From: CAYRHS01 sp964424125
Lineage (GTDB): Bacteria; Actinomycetota; Acidimicrobiia; IMCC26256; JAOSJL01
DNA: 22,428 nt
Assembly: GCA_964424125.1 (NCBI GenBank)
Contig: CAYRHS010000034.1
Coordinates: 1-22,428, forward strand
Direction of reading: 5' to 3'
Below, one piece after another: positions 1 through 8,023 of the stretch. The translations under genes and the position numbers were made by a program. Position 1 is the first letter of the stretch; each line of letters begins with the position of its first letter. The notes below the pieces were generated by a model. The model searched no databases, was not told the DNA's origin, and saw nothing but the letters and a program-made list of their open reading frames with translations.

Positions 1-1272
1 TGCGGGGAAGTACGCCGAGGCTTCTTCCCCGTCGATGGTCCGCCACGGGAACAGGGCACCTCGTTGGTTCATCGTGCGCGCCCGTGCGCGGGCGGCGTCG
101 AGGATCGACGAGCGGAACTCGAGGACTCTCCGGGCGATCGTCGGCGCCGAGTAGACGAGCACCGGCACGATGAACGCCTCGGTGTCCCAGAAGTAGTGGC
201 CCTCGTAGCCCTGCCCGGTGAGGCCCTTGGCCGGGATGCTCGTGCCCTGGAGCTGGGCGGAGGCCTGGAAGATCTGGAACAGCGCGAAGCGCACGCCCAT
301 CTGCACCGCATCGTCGCCCTCGACGACGACGTCACCCCGGGCCCAGAAGTCGTCGATGTGGACGCGGTGACGCTCGACGTGGGTCGTGACGGGCGTGGCC
401 ACCGCCTCGTCGAGCGTTGTTGCGGCCGCGTCGACGAGCCCTTCGACGTCGTCGGATGCCGACCAGTGGTAGGCGAGGAACTTCGTGAGCCGGAACGGGT
501 GGCCGGGCTCGGCCGTGACCGAGAAGTCGACCCGGCCGCCCGACTGGTCGTGGCCGGCCTCGGAGGTGTGCTCGGCGTCGCTCGTGACGACGTGGTCCAT
601 TCCGCACGCGACGCTCAGGCGGCTCGTCTGGGTGGTGTGGACCATCACCAGTCGGTCGTCGTCGGCGCGGACGAGGCGGGGCAGGAGCACCTGGCCGTAG
701 AGCGCGGCGGTCTCACGCGGGTCGTCGCCCTTCACCTGGGTGCTCTCGTTGGCCTCCATCGCCGACGACACGACGAGATCGACCGCCCCGTCGAGCGCCT
801 CGACCTCGTAGTCGATCCAGGCGAGATGCGGGTCGTCGAGCGAGACGAAGCGTCGGGAGCGCACCGCAACGCGCCTCCCCGACTGCGGAGCCCACACGAG
901 GTGACGGGTCAAGGTCGCGGTCCGCATGTCGAGCACGCGTTCGTGCTCCAGGAGCGTCCCCCGGCGGAGGTCGAGCGCTTGGCCGTCGACCGAGAGGCGG
1001 AGCAGCTTCGCGTCGGTGACGTTCAGCATCGTCTGGTCGTGCTTCGCGTAGCCGTACGCGGACTCGCCGTAGGTGATCGGCCGGCGCTCGAAGAACCCGT
1101 TGAGGTACGTGCCTCGCTCGAAGGACGGGTCACCCTCGTCGAGGTTGCCCCGCATTCCGAGGTAGCCGTTCGACAGCGCGAACAACGTCTCGCTCTGCGC
1201 GAGCACGTCCGGGCTGTAGGCGCTCTCGCGGACCTTCCAGACGTCGATCGGGAACGCCGGATGGTCGATCAC
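1..1272 (-). CDS. GH65 family glycoside phosphorylase, 3' part outside window
   Basis: The 424 codons present encode the N-terminal half of a glycoside hydrolase family 65 enzyme. This family (maltose, trehalose and kojibiose phosphorylases) cleaves alpha-glucosides with phosphate to give beta-glucose 1-phosphate in the cytoplasm. Visible family hallmarks are the N-terminal beta-sandwich with NGYLGMRGN near residue 50 and the start of the catalytic barrel, GYEGHYFWDTE, with W362 and D363. The catalytic glutamate expected further on lies beyond the left edge, so activity cannot be judged and the substrate cannot be named. The start is GTG at 1272-1270, six bases after the stop of the HAD gene, so the two are surely cotranscribed. 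The HAD partner would turn the product into glucose 6-phosphate. Mycobacterium tuberculosis has the same neighbour pair (Rv3400/Rv3401). The family call is very secure; the specificity is open. Confidence 0.93.
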   Translation of the reverse strand, partial: MIDHPAFPIDVWKVRESAYSPDVLAQSETLFALSNGYLGMRGNLDEGDPSFERGTYLNGFFERRPITYGESAYGYAKHDQTMLNVTDAKLLRLSVDGQALDLRRGTLLEHERVLDMRTATLTRHLVWAPQSGRRVAVRSRRFVSLDDPHLAWIDYEVEALDGAVDLVVSSAMEANESTQVKGDDPRETAALYGQVLLPRLVRADDDRLVMVHTTQTSRLSVACGMDHVVTSDAEHTSEAGHDQSGGRVDFSVTAEPGHPFRLTKFLAYHWSASDDVEGLVDAAATTLDEAVATPVTTHVERHRVHIDDFWARGDVVVEGDDAVQMGVRFALFQIFQASAQLQGTSIPAKGLTGQGYEGHYFWDTEAFIVPVLVYSAPTIARRVLEFRSSILDAARARARTMNQRGALFPWRTIDGEEASAYFPA

Positions 1273-1278
1273 GTCGGC

Positions 1279-2040
1279 TCAGGAGGGAGCGAGGAGCTGG
1301 GCCAGATCCTGCACCACGATGTCGGCACCGTGCCGTTTCAGCGCGTCGGCGTCACCCTTGCGGTCGACTCCCACCACGAGCCCGAAGTTGCCCGCTCGTC
1401 CCGACTCGACGCCGGACAGGGCGTCCTCGAACACCACGGCCCGCGCCGGCTCGACCCCCAGCTCCTTCGCGGCCTCGAGATAGGTGTCGGGTGCCGGTTT
1501 GCCGGCGAGACCGAGCTCGGCCGCGACCTCGCCGTCCACCCGCTGGTCGAACTGGTCGGCGATCCCCGCCGCCTTGATCACGGTCACGCAGTTCTTGCTC
1601 GACGACACGACCGCGGTCTTGATCCCGCTCTCGCGGATCTGGTGCAACAGCTTGATCGAACCGGGGAAGGCCTCGACACCCTCGGTCTCTAGGATCTTCT
1701 GGACGAGCTCGTTCTTGCGGTTGCCGAGTCCACAGACGGTCTCGGCGTCGGGCGGGTCGTCGGGCGTCCCATCCGGGAGGTGGATGTCGCGGGACTCGAG
1801 GAAGCTGCGGACGCCGTCGTAGCGAGGCTTGCCGTCGACGTAGCGCGTGTAGTCGGCGTCGGCGTCGAAGGCCACGAACTCCGACCCGTCGTGCTCGGCG
1901 CGGGCGCGCAGGTACTCGTCGAACATCCGCTTCCACGCGGCTGCGTGCACGCTCGCCGTCTTGGTGAGCACGCCGTCGAGGTCGAAGAGCACGGCGTCGA
2001 ACTCGTCAGGGGTGATCCGGCCGGCGAGTGCATCGGTCAT
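1279..2040 (-). CDS. beta-phosphoglucomutase-like HAD phosphatase
   Basis: A 253-residue HAD-superfamily protein of the beta-phosphoglucomutase type, which interconverts beta-glucose 1-phosphate and glucose 6-phosphate. All four HAD motifs are visible: FDLDGVL with nucleophile D20 and acid/base D22, the serine motif VVSSS, the lysine motif GKPAPD, and the acidic motif VVFEDALSGV. The roughly 100 residues between the first two motifs form the cap. I place the start at ATG 2040 rather than the in-frame GTG at 2061, because a TAGCGT element ends exactly seven bases before that ATG and looks like a leaderless promoter. The GH65 phosphorylase follows after six bases and would supply its substrate. 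A generic sugar-phosphate phosphatase role cannot be excluded from sequence alone. Confidence 0.93.
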   Translation of the reverse strand: MTDALAGRITPDEFDAVLFDLDGVLTKTASVHAAAWKRMFDEYLRARAEHDGSEFVAFDADADYTRYVDGKPRYDGVRSFLESRDIHLPDGTPDDPPDAETVCGLGNRKNELVQKILETEGVEAFPGSIKLLHQIRESGIKTAVVSSSKNCVTVIKAAGIADQFDQRVDGEVAAELGLAGKPAPDTYLEAAKELGVEPARAVVFEDALSGVESGRAGNFGLVVGVDRKGDADALKRHGADIVVQDLAQLLAPS

Positions 2041-2047
2041 CGGCGCC

Positions 2048-2053
2048 ACGCTA
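2048..2053 (-). promoter_or_regulatory. leaderless-type -10 element for the HAD-GH65 unit
   Basis: On the minus strand TAGCGT lies seven bases upstream of the ATG at 2040. Actinobacterial leaderless genes typically carry TAnnnT at this distance, so transcription would begin at or next to the start codon. No clear -35 box was seen. The same arrangement occurs at three other unit heads in this window. Confidence 0.5.
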
Positions 2054-2082
2054 GCCACCACCCCGACCCCGACGGCTGATCG

Positions 2083-3201
2083 TCAGCCCGCGGGGTCGAG
2101 GAGGTCGGTGCAGCCCGACGGACGGTGGGGGCCGAAGATGATCTGCTCCAGGAGCCCCACGCCCTCGCGGTCACCGATCCGGGCCCGGACGAGATGGTGG
2201 ACGTGCTGGTCGTAGGGGTCGAGCGGGTCCAGCTCGTCGACCCGCCACGACTCGCCCGTGATGGCCTCCTCGCCCTTCCACACGCCGTGGCCCCACTCGG
2301 TGTGGTGGTAGCCGACGCCCCGCATCGAGAAGCGCAGGACCGACTCGAGCTCCGCCGTGTAGGGCTCTGCCCCGACCGGGACGACGTCGAGCTCGGCCCG
2401 GGTGACGAAGCGGGTCCCGGGCGCGAACTCCAGCCGCTGCGCCCCCGGGCGCAGCTCCACCACCTCGGGATCGGCACGGTCGGCGACGAGCGCCGGATCG
2501 GTCGAGACGGGAACTCGCGTCCCGCTCGACCACCAGATCTCGCCCTCGGCGTCCTGGAACATCCCGAGCAGCCGGCATTCGTCGTCGAAGTGCAGCGGCG
2601 CCCAGAGCCAGAACACCTGGGGGAGGGGCCCGGGCTTGCCCTGTCGCGGCTCGCCGACGGGCCGCACGCCCCAGGACCGGTCGCGCGTGCCGAACGTGGT
2701 GGTGCGCTCCACGACCGTCTCTCCACCGGGGGTGCGAATCGTCCCTTCCCACGTGCCGAACTGGGTGAAGCGCGTCATGTCGACCAGGAGGCGATCCTCT
2801 TCGTGCATCGTCGTGCGCTCCTCTTCGATCGCGGGCGCCCGGGACCGGAACACGAGGTCGCACTCGATGCCGGTGTCGTTGGGACCGATGCGTACGGCGA
2901 GCGAACGGAGAGGGTCGAGCATCTCGAGGGTGAACGGCCCCACGGTGGTCTCGCTCGGGTCGTTCGGCTCCAGGCGGGAACCGTGGAACGAGTGCTGGAT
3001 CCCGTCGCGGAGCAGGCTGAAGGACGCGTCCATGACGTGCCGGTTGGGGTAGCGGCCGAACGCGACCCCGAAGTACCAGTCCCCGCCGCGGTCCAAGCCG
3101 TTCATCCAGTGCCGGTCGTAGGCGTTGCGGTCGCCCGTGCCGGGGCGGGCGATCGGTTCCGGCGTCTGGTGGATCAGGTAGTCGTCGAAGCGCGAGAGCA
3201 T
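2083..3201 (-). CDS. CrtC/AttH-like lipocalin-fold protein, function unknown
   Basis: A 372-residue soluble protein with no signal peptide and no membrane segment. It is rich in Trp, Gly and short beta-strand-like stretches. Features such as RHWMNGLDRGGDWYFGVAFG near the N-terminus, RDRSWGVRP near the middle and the repeated polar/aromatic strand pattern resemble two-domain proteins of the carotenoid 1,2-hydratase (CrtC)/AttH type, which are common and uncharacterised in actinobacteria. Their known relatives bind or hydrate isoprenoid-like lipids, but nothing here fixes a substrate. The start ATG is supported by TAGGCT six bases upstream, suggesting a leaderless mRNA. It is divergent from parA, and the HAD-GH65 unit follows 42 bases downstream on the same strand. 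That it is a gene is near certain; the fold assignment is moderate and the function unknown. Confidence 0.72.
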   Translation of the reverse strand: MLSRFDDYLIHQTPEPIARPGTGDRNAYDRHWMNGLDRGGDWYFGVAFGRYPNRHVMDASFSLLRDGIQHSFHGSRLEPNDPSETTVGPFTLEMLDPLRSLAVRIGPNDTGIECDLVFRSRAPAIEEERTTMHEEDRLLVDMTRFTQFGTWEGTIRTPGGETVVERTTTFGTRDRSWGVRPVGEPRQGKPGPLPQVFWLWAPLHFDDECRLLGMFQDAEGEIWWSSGTRVPVSTDPALVADRADPEVVELRPGAQRLEFAPGTRFVTRAELDVVPVGAEPYTAELESVLRFSMRGVGYHHTEWGHGVWKGEEAITGESWRVDELDPLDPYDQHVHHLVRARIGDREGVGLLEQIIFGPHRPSGCTDLLDPAG

Positions 3202-3207
3202 CCGGGC

Positions 3208-3213
3208 AGCCTA
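3208..3213 (-). promoter_or_regulatory. leaderless-type -10 element for the lipocalin-like gene
   Basis: TAGGCT on the minus strand sits six bases before the ATG at 3201, matching the TAnnnT pattern of actinobacterial leaderless promoters. It shares a 62-base divergent intergenic region with the parA promoter element. Confidence 0.45.
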
Positions 3214-3249
3214 CGGGCGTCCGGCCCTGCGCGTTCGGCCGAAACCGGT

Positions 3250-3255
3250 TAGCGT
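3250..3255 (+). promoter_or_regulatory. leaderless-type -10 element for parA
   Basis: TAGCGT lies eight bases before the parA ATG at 3264 and no Shine-Dalgarno sequence is present in the C-rich spacer, so a leaderless or near-leaderless transcript is likely. The hexamer is identical to the one before the HAD gene. Confidence 0.45.
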
Positions 3256-3263
3256 TCCCCCCG

Positions 3264-4085
3264 ATGCCGGTCGTCACGATCGTCAATCAGAAGGGCGGGG
3301 TTGGCAAGACCACCGTCGCGCTCGGGCTGGCGGAGGCCGCGGCCGCGGCCGGCGTCCGGGTCCTCGTCGTCGACCTCGATCCGCAGGGCAACGCCACGAG
3401 CGGCCTCGGTGTGTGGGACGTCGACGCCGGGGTCGAGCGGGCGCTCGACTCGGGCCGTCCCGGTGCGCTGCGTGACGTCGTCGTCCGCTCCGCGTGGAGC
3501 GTCGACTCGTCTCCGGTCGTCCCCGACGTCGCGCCGAGCACGCCCGCGCTGGCGACGCGCGAGGTCCAGCTCGCCACCGATCCGATCGGCGCCCAGGACC
3601 GGCTCCAGGCGGCCGCCGCGGATCTCGACTACGACCTCGTGCTCGTCGACTGCCCGCCCTCGTTGGGGCTGCTCACCGTGAACGGCCTCTTCGCCGCCGA
3701 CCACGCGGTCGTCGTGACCACGCCCGCGGCCTGGGCCGCCGACGGTGTCGAGCAGATCCTGCGGACCGTCGAGCGCGTCAGCGTCCGACGCGGCGGACAG
3801 CTCGGGGCACCTTCGGTCGTCGTGAACAATCTCGGGCGGACGCGCGACGCTCGCTACTGGTTGGAGGAGATGGGCAAGCGCTACGGCGAGCGGGTCTGGC
3901 CACCGGTGCACCAACGGACGGCGATTGCCGAGGCCTCCGCGCAGTCGCTGCCCCTGCGCTCACTCGGGACCCGGCCCGGCGCACCCGAAGCCGCATCGGA
4001 GTTCGAGATCCTGTTCCGCCACCTGACGTCGCCGGAGGACCAATGGCGTACGACCCTCAACGCAAGCATGAGCGTCGCCGGGTGA
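3264..4085 (+). CDS. ParA/Soj-family P-loop ATPase
   Basis: A 273-residue ParA/MinD-type ATPase. It carries the deviant Walker A KGGVGKTT at residues 10-17 with signature lysine K10, the A' motif DLDPQGN at 37-43, and Walker B LVLVDCPPS around D129. Family members dimerise on ATP, usually bind DNA non-specifically and position chromosomes, plasmids or protein cargo; hydrolysis is triggered by a partner with a basic N-terminal peptide. No parB or parS-like gene follows. Instead the frame overlaps by 43 bases with a small basic membrane protein that could be the partner. The length is that of a short ParA without an N-terminal helix-turn-helix, so it is not a plasmid P1-type ParA. It may be an orphan cargo-positioning ATPase; the chromosomal Soj could lie elsewhere. 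Confidence 0.93.
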   Translation: MPVVTIVNQKGGVGKTTVALGLAEAAAAAGVRVLVVDLDPQGNATSGLGVWDVDAGVERALDSGRPGALRDVVVRSAWSVDSSPVVPDVAPSTPALATREVQLATDPIGAQDRLQAAAADLDYDLVLVDCPPSLGLLTVNGLFAADHAVVVTTPAAWAADGVEQILRTVERVSVRRGGQLGAPSVVVNNLGRTRDARYWLEEMGKRYGERVWPPVHQRTAIAEASAQSLPLRSLGTRPGAPEAASEFEILFRHLTSPEDQWRTTLNASMSVAG

Positions 4086-4369
4086 CCGAGGAAGACGGCC
4101 CCGCGCCCGTCGACGAGCTCCTCGGGGAGAGCCCGGCCGCCGGGAACGGTGAACGCGCGTCCACGACGCCCACCGACCCCTCCGCGAGCGCCGAACGCGC
4201 CGCCTCGCCGCCCGAGCCCGCCGCCGAACCGTTCTTCGTGGAGGAGACGGTGGAGTTCGACTCCGGTCCCGACCGTCGGCTGCTGGTCGTCGGGTTCACG
4301 CTGCTCGTGATTGCGATCCTGCTCCTCAGCCGGCGTCGCCGCCGGCGGCGCGCCGACGAGGCTGCTTGA
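4043..4369 (+). CDS. small basic single-pass membrane protein, putative ParA partner
   Basis: A 108-residue protein not recognised by family. It has a very basic start (R7, K8, R11-R13), then about 60 residues rich in Pro, Ala, Ser and Glu that should be disordered, a single hydrophobic helix at about 80-95, and a tail of seven arginines followed by ADEAA. The arginine cluster directly after the helix predicts, by the positive-inside rule, that this end stays cytoplasmic. The start is chosen because GGAGG at 4034-4038 precedes ATG 4043 by a good distance and because the frame overlaps the parA 3' end by 43 bases, which implies translational coupling. The next gene starts inside its stop codon. 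The short basic N-terminus resembles the ATPase-stimulating peptides of ParB-like partners; that role is inference. Confidence 0.8.
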   Translation: MAYDPQRKHERRRVTEEDGPAPVDELLGESPAAGNGERASTTPTDPSASAERAASPPEPAAEPFFVEETVEFDSGPDRRLLVVGFTLLVIAILLLSRRRRRRRADEAA

Positions 4370-5322
4370 GCCGCGACTGGCGGAGCCTCGTCGACGAAGC
4401 GCTCGAAGCCAGCGTCGTCGGCAGCTTCACCACGGTCGGGTACCGCACCCGGCGCCGGATCTTCGACTGGCCGCCGATCGAGTCCTTCCGCTCCCCCGGA
4501 CGCGTCGTGGCCGTGACCGGCGCCACGTCCGGCCTCGGCCACGCGACGGCGCGCATCCTCGCCGCATTGCACGCTGAAGTCGTGCTCATCGGCCGGGACG
4601 AAGCGAAGCTCGCCCGGTCGAGGGAGTCGATCGCGTCGGCGACGGGGAACGAGACCCTGCGCACCTACCGCGCCGACCTCGGCAGCCTCGCAGAGGTGCG
4701 ATCGCTCGCCGCGGAGATCGTCGCGGGCGAGGCGCGCCTCGACGTCTTGGTCCACAACGCGGGCGCGCTGTACCCCGAGCGGCGCGCTTCCGCCGACGGG
4801 CACGAACTGACGTTCGCGACGATGGTCCTCGCTCCGTACGTGCTCACGAACGCGCTGGCGCCATTGCTCGAGGCGGGCGGCGGCCGGCTCGTGACGGTCT
4901 CGTCGGGCGGCATGTACACGGAGCGCCTCGACGTGGCCGAGCTCGAGCATCCGACGAGCTACCGAGGTTCGCGGGCCTACGCGCGGGCCAAGCGGGCCCA
5001 GGTCGTGCTGGGCGAGGTCTGGGCCGACCAATGGCGGGACCGCATCGTCTCGCACTCGATGCACCCGGGCTGGGCCGCGACCCCCGGGGTCAGCGCGTCG
5101 TTGCCGGGATTCGCACGCGTCGTGGGGCCGCTGCTGCGGACACCCGCGCAGGGGGCGGACACGATCGTGTGGTTGGCGGTGGCCGACGAACCCGCCTCGA
5201 CGACGGGCAGGTTCTGGCTCGATCGTGCGCCCCGGAAGACCCACCGGCTCGCCCGGACCCACGAGCCACCGGGGGAGCGGACGCGTCTGCTGACGAGGTT
5301 GATGGAGTTGTCGAGCGCATAG
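4366..5322 (+). CDS. short-chain dehydrogenase/reductase (SDR)
   Basis: A 318-residue classical-type SDR oxidoreductase using NAD(P)H. The nucleotide-binding motif TGATSGLG is at 51-58, HNAG at 130-133, serine at S179/S180, and the catalytic pair Y205 and K209 in YARAK. An N-terminal extension of about 45 residues precedes the Rossmann fold, and the C-terminal region with HPGW resembles the retinol-dehydrogenase/DHRS12-like group that acts on lipid or ketone/alcohol substrates. The start is TTG at 4366, overlapping the TGA of the small membrane protein, so translation is coupled. The hydroxyl/keto substrate cannot be read from sequence. Its place between a ParA unit and a membrane PI-PLC protein suggests an operon, but gives no clear pathway. 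Confidence 0.9.
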   Translation: MSRDWRSLVDEALEASVVGSFTTVGYRTRRRIFDWPPIESFRSPGRVVAVTGATSGLGHATARILAALHAEVVLIGRDEAKLARSRESIASATGNETLRTYRADLGSLAEVRSLAAEIVAGEARLDVLVHNAGALYPERRASADGHELTFATMVLAPYVLTNALAPLLEAGGGRLVTVSSGGMYTERLDVAELEHPTSYRGSRAYARAKRAQVVLGEVWADQWRDRIVSHSMHPGWAATPGVSASLPGFARVVGPLLRTPAQGADTIVWLAVADEPASTTGRFWLDRAPRKTHRLARTHEPPGERTRLLTRLMELSSA

Positions 5323-5368
5323 GGCTCTCCGCGGACCACGGTGAGCGTCGGCCTCCTTACCTCTCGGG

Positions 5369-7605
5369 ATGCCGAGCGATGGCTCCGGACGTCCCTCACT
5401 GGCGTCCCGGGCGCGCCCGTGGCTCGGCGTGTTCGTCGCCGGATTGGTGTTCGCGCTCGCCTTCGGCGCGTTCCTGACCGTACGGACGGTCCGGGCCACG
5501 TTCCTGGACGACGAGTTCTACGACGACGCCCTGGACGAGAACGAGATCTACGACCGCGTCTACACCGAGCTCCTGGCCGATCCCGGGCTGTCCGAGACCC
5601 TGGGCAACCTCCTCGCCGACCTCCCGGTGGAGCCATCGCTGCAGGTCGCGGCGGTCCGTCTCGTCCTGCCCCCGGATCGTGTCCAGGAGGTGGTCGAGGC
5701 GCTGGTCGACCAGATCGTCGCCTACCTGCGCGACGAGCACGACTTCATCGGCTCCGACATCGGCCTCTCGGAGCTCTACGGGGAGATCGAGGCGCAGGCG
5801 ACCGCCTGGATGCAGGAGCAGGTCGCGGCGCTTCCGCCCGAGACCATCGAGACCGTCGACGAGCTCCAGGCGCAGGCGCGGGACTTCGCGGGCGCGCTGG
5901 CCGAGGGCGAGGTACCCGACGAGCTCCCCATCGCCGACCAGCTCCCGGTCGACACGCAACAGGTCACGGACACGATCGTCTCCGCGATCGACGGGGCGGT
6001 GGACCCGGAGACCGCGGAGCTCATCGAGGCCGAAGTGGCGGCCGGCGACCTCGACGGGGCGTTCGTCGTCGCCACCTCGGAGTTCCTCGATCCCTATCTC
6101 GCAGAGAACGTCTCGGACATCCAACAGGCGCTCGACGGCGAGAACGACGTCTCGCTCTTCGAGCTCTTCACCGGGGCGAGCGGAGAGTCCGGCGAGCGGG
6201 TCCTCGACGAGTTCGACACGGTGCGCGGCATCGCGCGGTGGTTCTCGCCCGGGGTGGGCAACGCGGCACTGGCCGTCATGGCGCTGGCGCTCATCGCGGT
6301 CGGGCTGCTCGCTCGTCGCCGAGGGCTGCGGCCCATGGCGGCCATCGCGGGTGTCCTCCTCGTCACCGGCTTCGTCGCCTTCACCGTGGTCGGTGTGGCC
6401 GGGCTCGTGGTGGACGGCCCGCTCGACGAGGCGGTGCGCAGCGGCGTCGACGGCTGGGGGCTGCCCGGGCCGCTGCGCGACATGCTCTCGGACGTCCGCG
6501 GCACCCTCGGCAGCGAGCTCTTCGACGAGCTCCGGCGCTCCGTGACCACGGTCATCACCGCAGACGCGCTCGCCACCGTTGCGGCGCTCCTACTTGCCGG
6601 TCGCTTCGGCGATCTCGCCGAGCGCGGGCCCCGCAACCGGGCCATCGCGTCCGCGGCCGTCGTGGGCCTGGTGATCGTCGCCTTCGGCACCGTCAGCTTC
6701 GGATCAAGATCGAACCCGGCGAACCGCGGGAGTGCAACGGCCACGAGGAGCTCTGCGACCGGCCCTACGACCAGGTCGTGTTCGCCGCGAGCCACAACTC
6801 GATGTCGAGCGCTGACCAGTCCTTCATCTGGCCCGAGCACGACCTCGGGATCGCCGACCAGCTGGAGTACGGGGTGCGCGTGCTGCTCATCGACACCCAC
6901 TACTGGGAGGGCTCGGACGAGGTCGCCGACTACATGGGGACGCTGCCTCCCGATCTCCAGGCCACGGCCAACGCGTTCCTCGACGATCGACAGGAAAGAG
7001 GCCCGTTCCTGTGCCACAACCTGTGCAGCCTCGGCGCGATCGACTTCGAGAAGTCGCTCGGCGACGTGAAGCAGTTCCTCGACGACAACCCCGACGAGGT
7101 CGTCACGTTGTTCATCGAGGACGACATCTCCGACGAGGACACCGAGGCCGCCTTCGAAGCCTCCGGGTTGTTTGACGAGGTGTACGTGCACGATCCCGAC
7201 GAGGGCTGGCCGACGTTGGGGGAGATGATCGACCGCGACGAACGGCTCGTCGTCCTCGCTGAGCAGTCGGGCCCGCCGCCCACCTGGTACCACCACGGCT
7301 TCGACCTCGTGAAGGACACGCCCTACAAGTTCGAGAGCGCCGACGACTTCAGCTGTGAGCCGAACCGCGGCCCCGAGGACGCGGACCTGTTCCTGATGAA
7401 CCACTGGCTCGACGCGACCGCTGCGGACCGGGCGGACACCGCCGAGGTGAACGCGTACGACGTTCTCGTCGACCGCGCCCGGCGCTGCGAGAAGGAACGC
7501 GGGCAGATGGTGAACTTCGTCGCCGTGAACTTCTACTCGATCGGCGATCTCCTAGAGGCGGTCGACACGCTGAACGGCGTCGAGACCGACTACGAGACCT
7601 CCTGA
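5369..7605 (+). CDS. multi-pass membrane protein fused to PI-PLC X domain, frameshifted
   Basis: Two overlapping reading frames together make one protein of about 745 residues. The first (from ATG 5369 to about 6700) has a membrane helix at about 18-37, a long acidic, helical, probably extracytoplasmic region, then hydrophobic segments at about 298-314, 323-348, 392-410 and 425-444. The second frame (about 6700-7605) encodes a PI-PLC X-type phosphodiesterase domain with FAASHNSM (H476 after repair) and LCHNLCSLGA (H550), the two expected catalytic histidines. The frames join if one C is added in TTC(C)GG at 6700, which places the X domain directly behind the last helix. Such domains cut phosphoinositides or related phosphodiesters outside the cell in characterised bacteria; this substrate is unknown. 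The missing base is probably a sequencing or assembly error, but a real pseudogene or a split gene remains possible. Confidence 0.82.
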
Positions 7606-7980
7606 CCCCCGCGCTGGGAGGCGAAGAACTCCCATGCCAGAGCGGTGGCATCGACTGTCCCAGTCGAGGGGCCGACGGCAGACTCCAGTTCCTCGCTGAG
7701 CGCGCTCCCGGGCCAGGCATGGGTACCGCCCTCGATCACATACAGACGACGGCCCCATGCTCGGGACAGTCATCGAACTCGCGCCGCACGACGTCCGAGC
7801 CGACGCGGGCGTCGTGGACCTACTGGTCCGCGGTGCCGTGGAAGGTGATGACCGGGATCGGTCCGGTCTCGCAGTTCGGAGGCGTGGGGATCCCCGCGAC
7901 CGGGCCCACGGCCGCGAAGCGACCCGGGAACGCGCACGCGAGCGTCGACGCCACGAGCGCGCCGTTCGGAGACCCTCGGC
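7590..7980 (-). pseudogene. truncated LpqC/PHB-depolymerase-like esterase remnant
   Basis: On the minus strand, pieces of an alpha/beta-hydrolase of the LpqC/polyhydroxybutyrate depolymerase type are readable in order but not in one frame. First comes a nucleophile-elbow region reading GSPNGALVASTLAC, which becomes the expected GLSNGA if one T is added. Then come AAVGPVAGI and VITFHGTAD with the catalytic Asp, an in-frame TAG at 7822-7820, a short DVVRREFDDCPEHG stretch, a second frameshift near 7742, and YVIEGGTHAWPGS with the catalytic His. It ends DATALAWEFFASQ and a TAG at 7592-7590. The N-terminal half before the nucleophile is absent. The 3' end overlaps the last 16 bases of the PI-PLC gene in a convergent manner. 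Two indels, a stop and a truncation together argue for real decay rather than only sequencing error. Confidence 0.72.
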
Positions 7981-7993
7981 GCCCGTTCGCGGC

Positions 7994-8023
7994 TTTACAT
8001 CGGGGGTCCAACATAAATAGGAT
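7994..8023 (+). promoter_or_regulatory. sigma70-like promoter of the TetR gene
   Basis: TTTACA (7994-7999) and TAGGAT (8018-8023) are separated by 18 bases in an unusually AT-rich patch. This is the best -35/-10 pair in the window. It points into the TetR-P450-flavoprotein unit and would give a leader of roughly 50 bases before the chosen GTG at 8083. Confidence 0.5.

Noticed and set aside
64..1692. 542-codon plus-strand open frame
   Set aside because: It is antisense to GH65 and the HAD gene, is Arg/Val/Asp-rich without any motif, and the minus strand encodes clear families.
5341..6699. Upstream part of the long frame that contains the PI-PLC domain
   Set aside because: Before 6700 this frame is an Arg-rich shadow of the membrane protein; only its part after the frameshift is coding.
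6695..6705. Programmed -1 ribosomal frameshift in the membrane-PI-PLC gene
   Set aside because: No slippery heptamer or stable downstream structure was evident; a missing C explains the sequence more simply.
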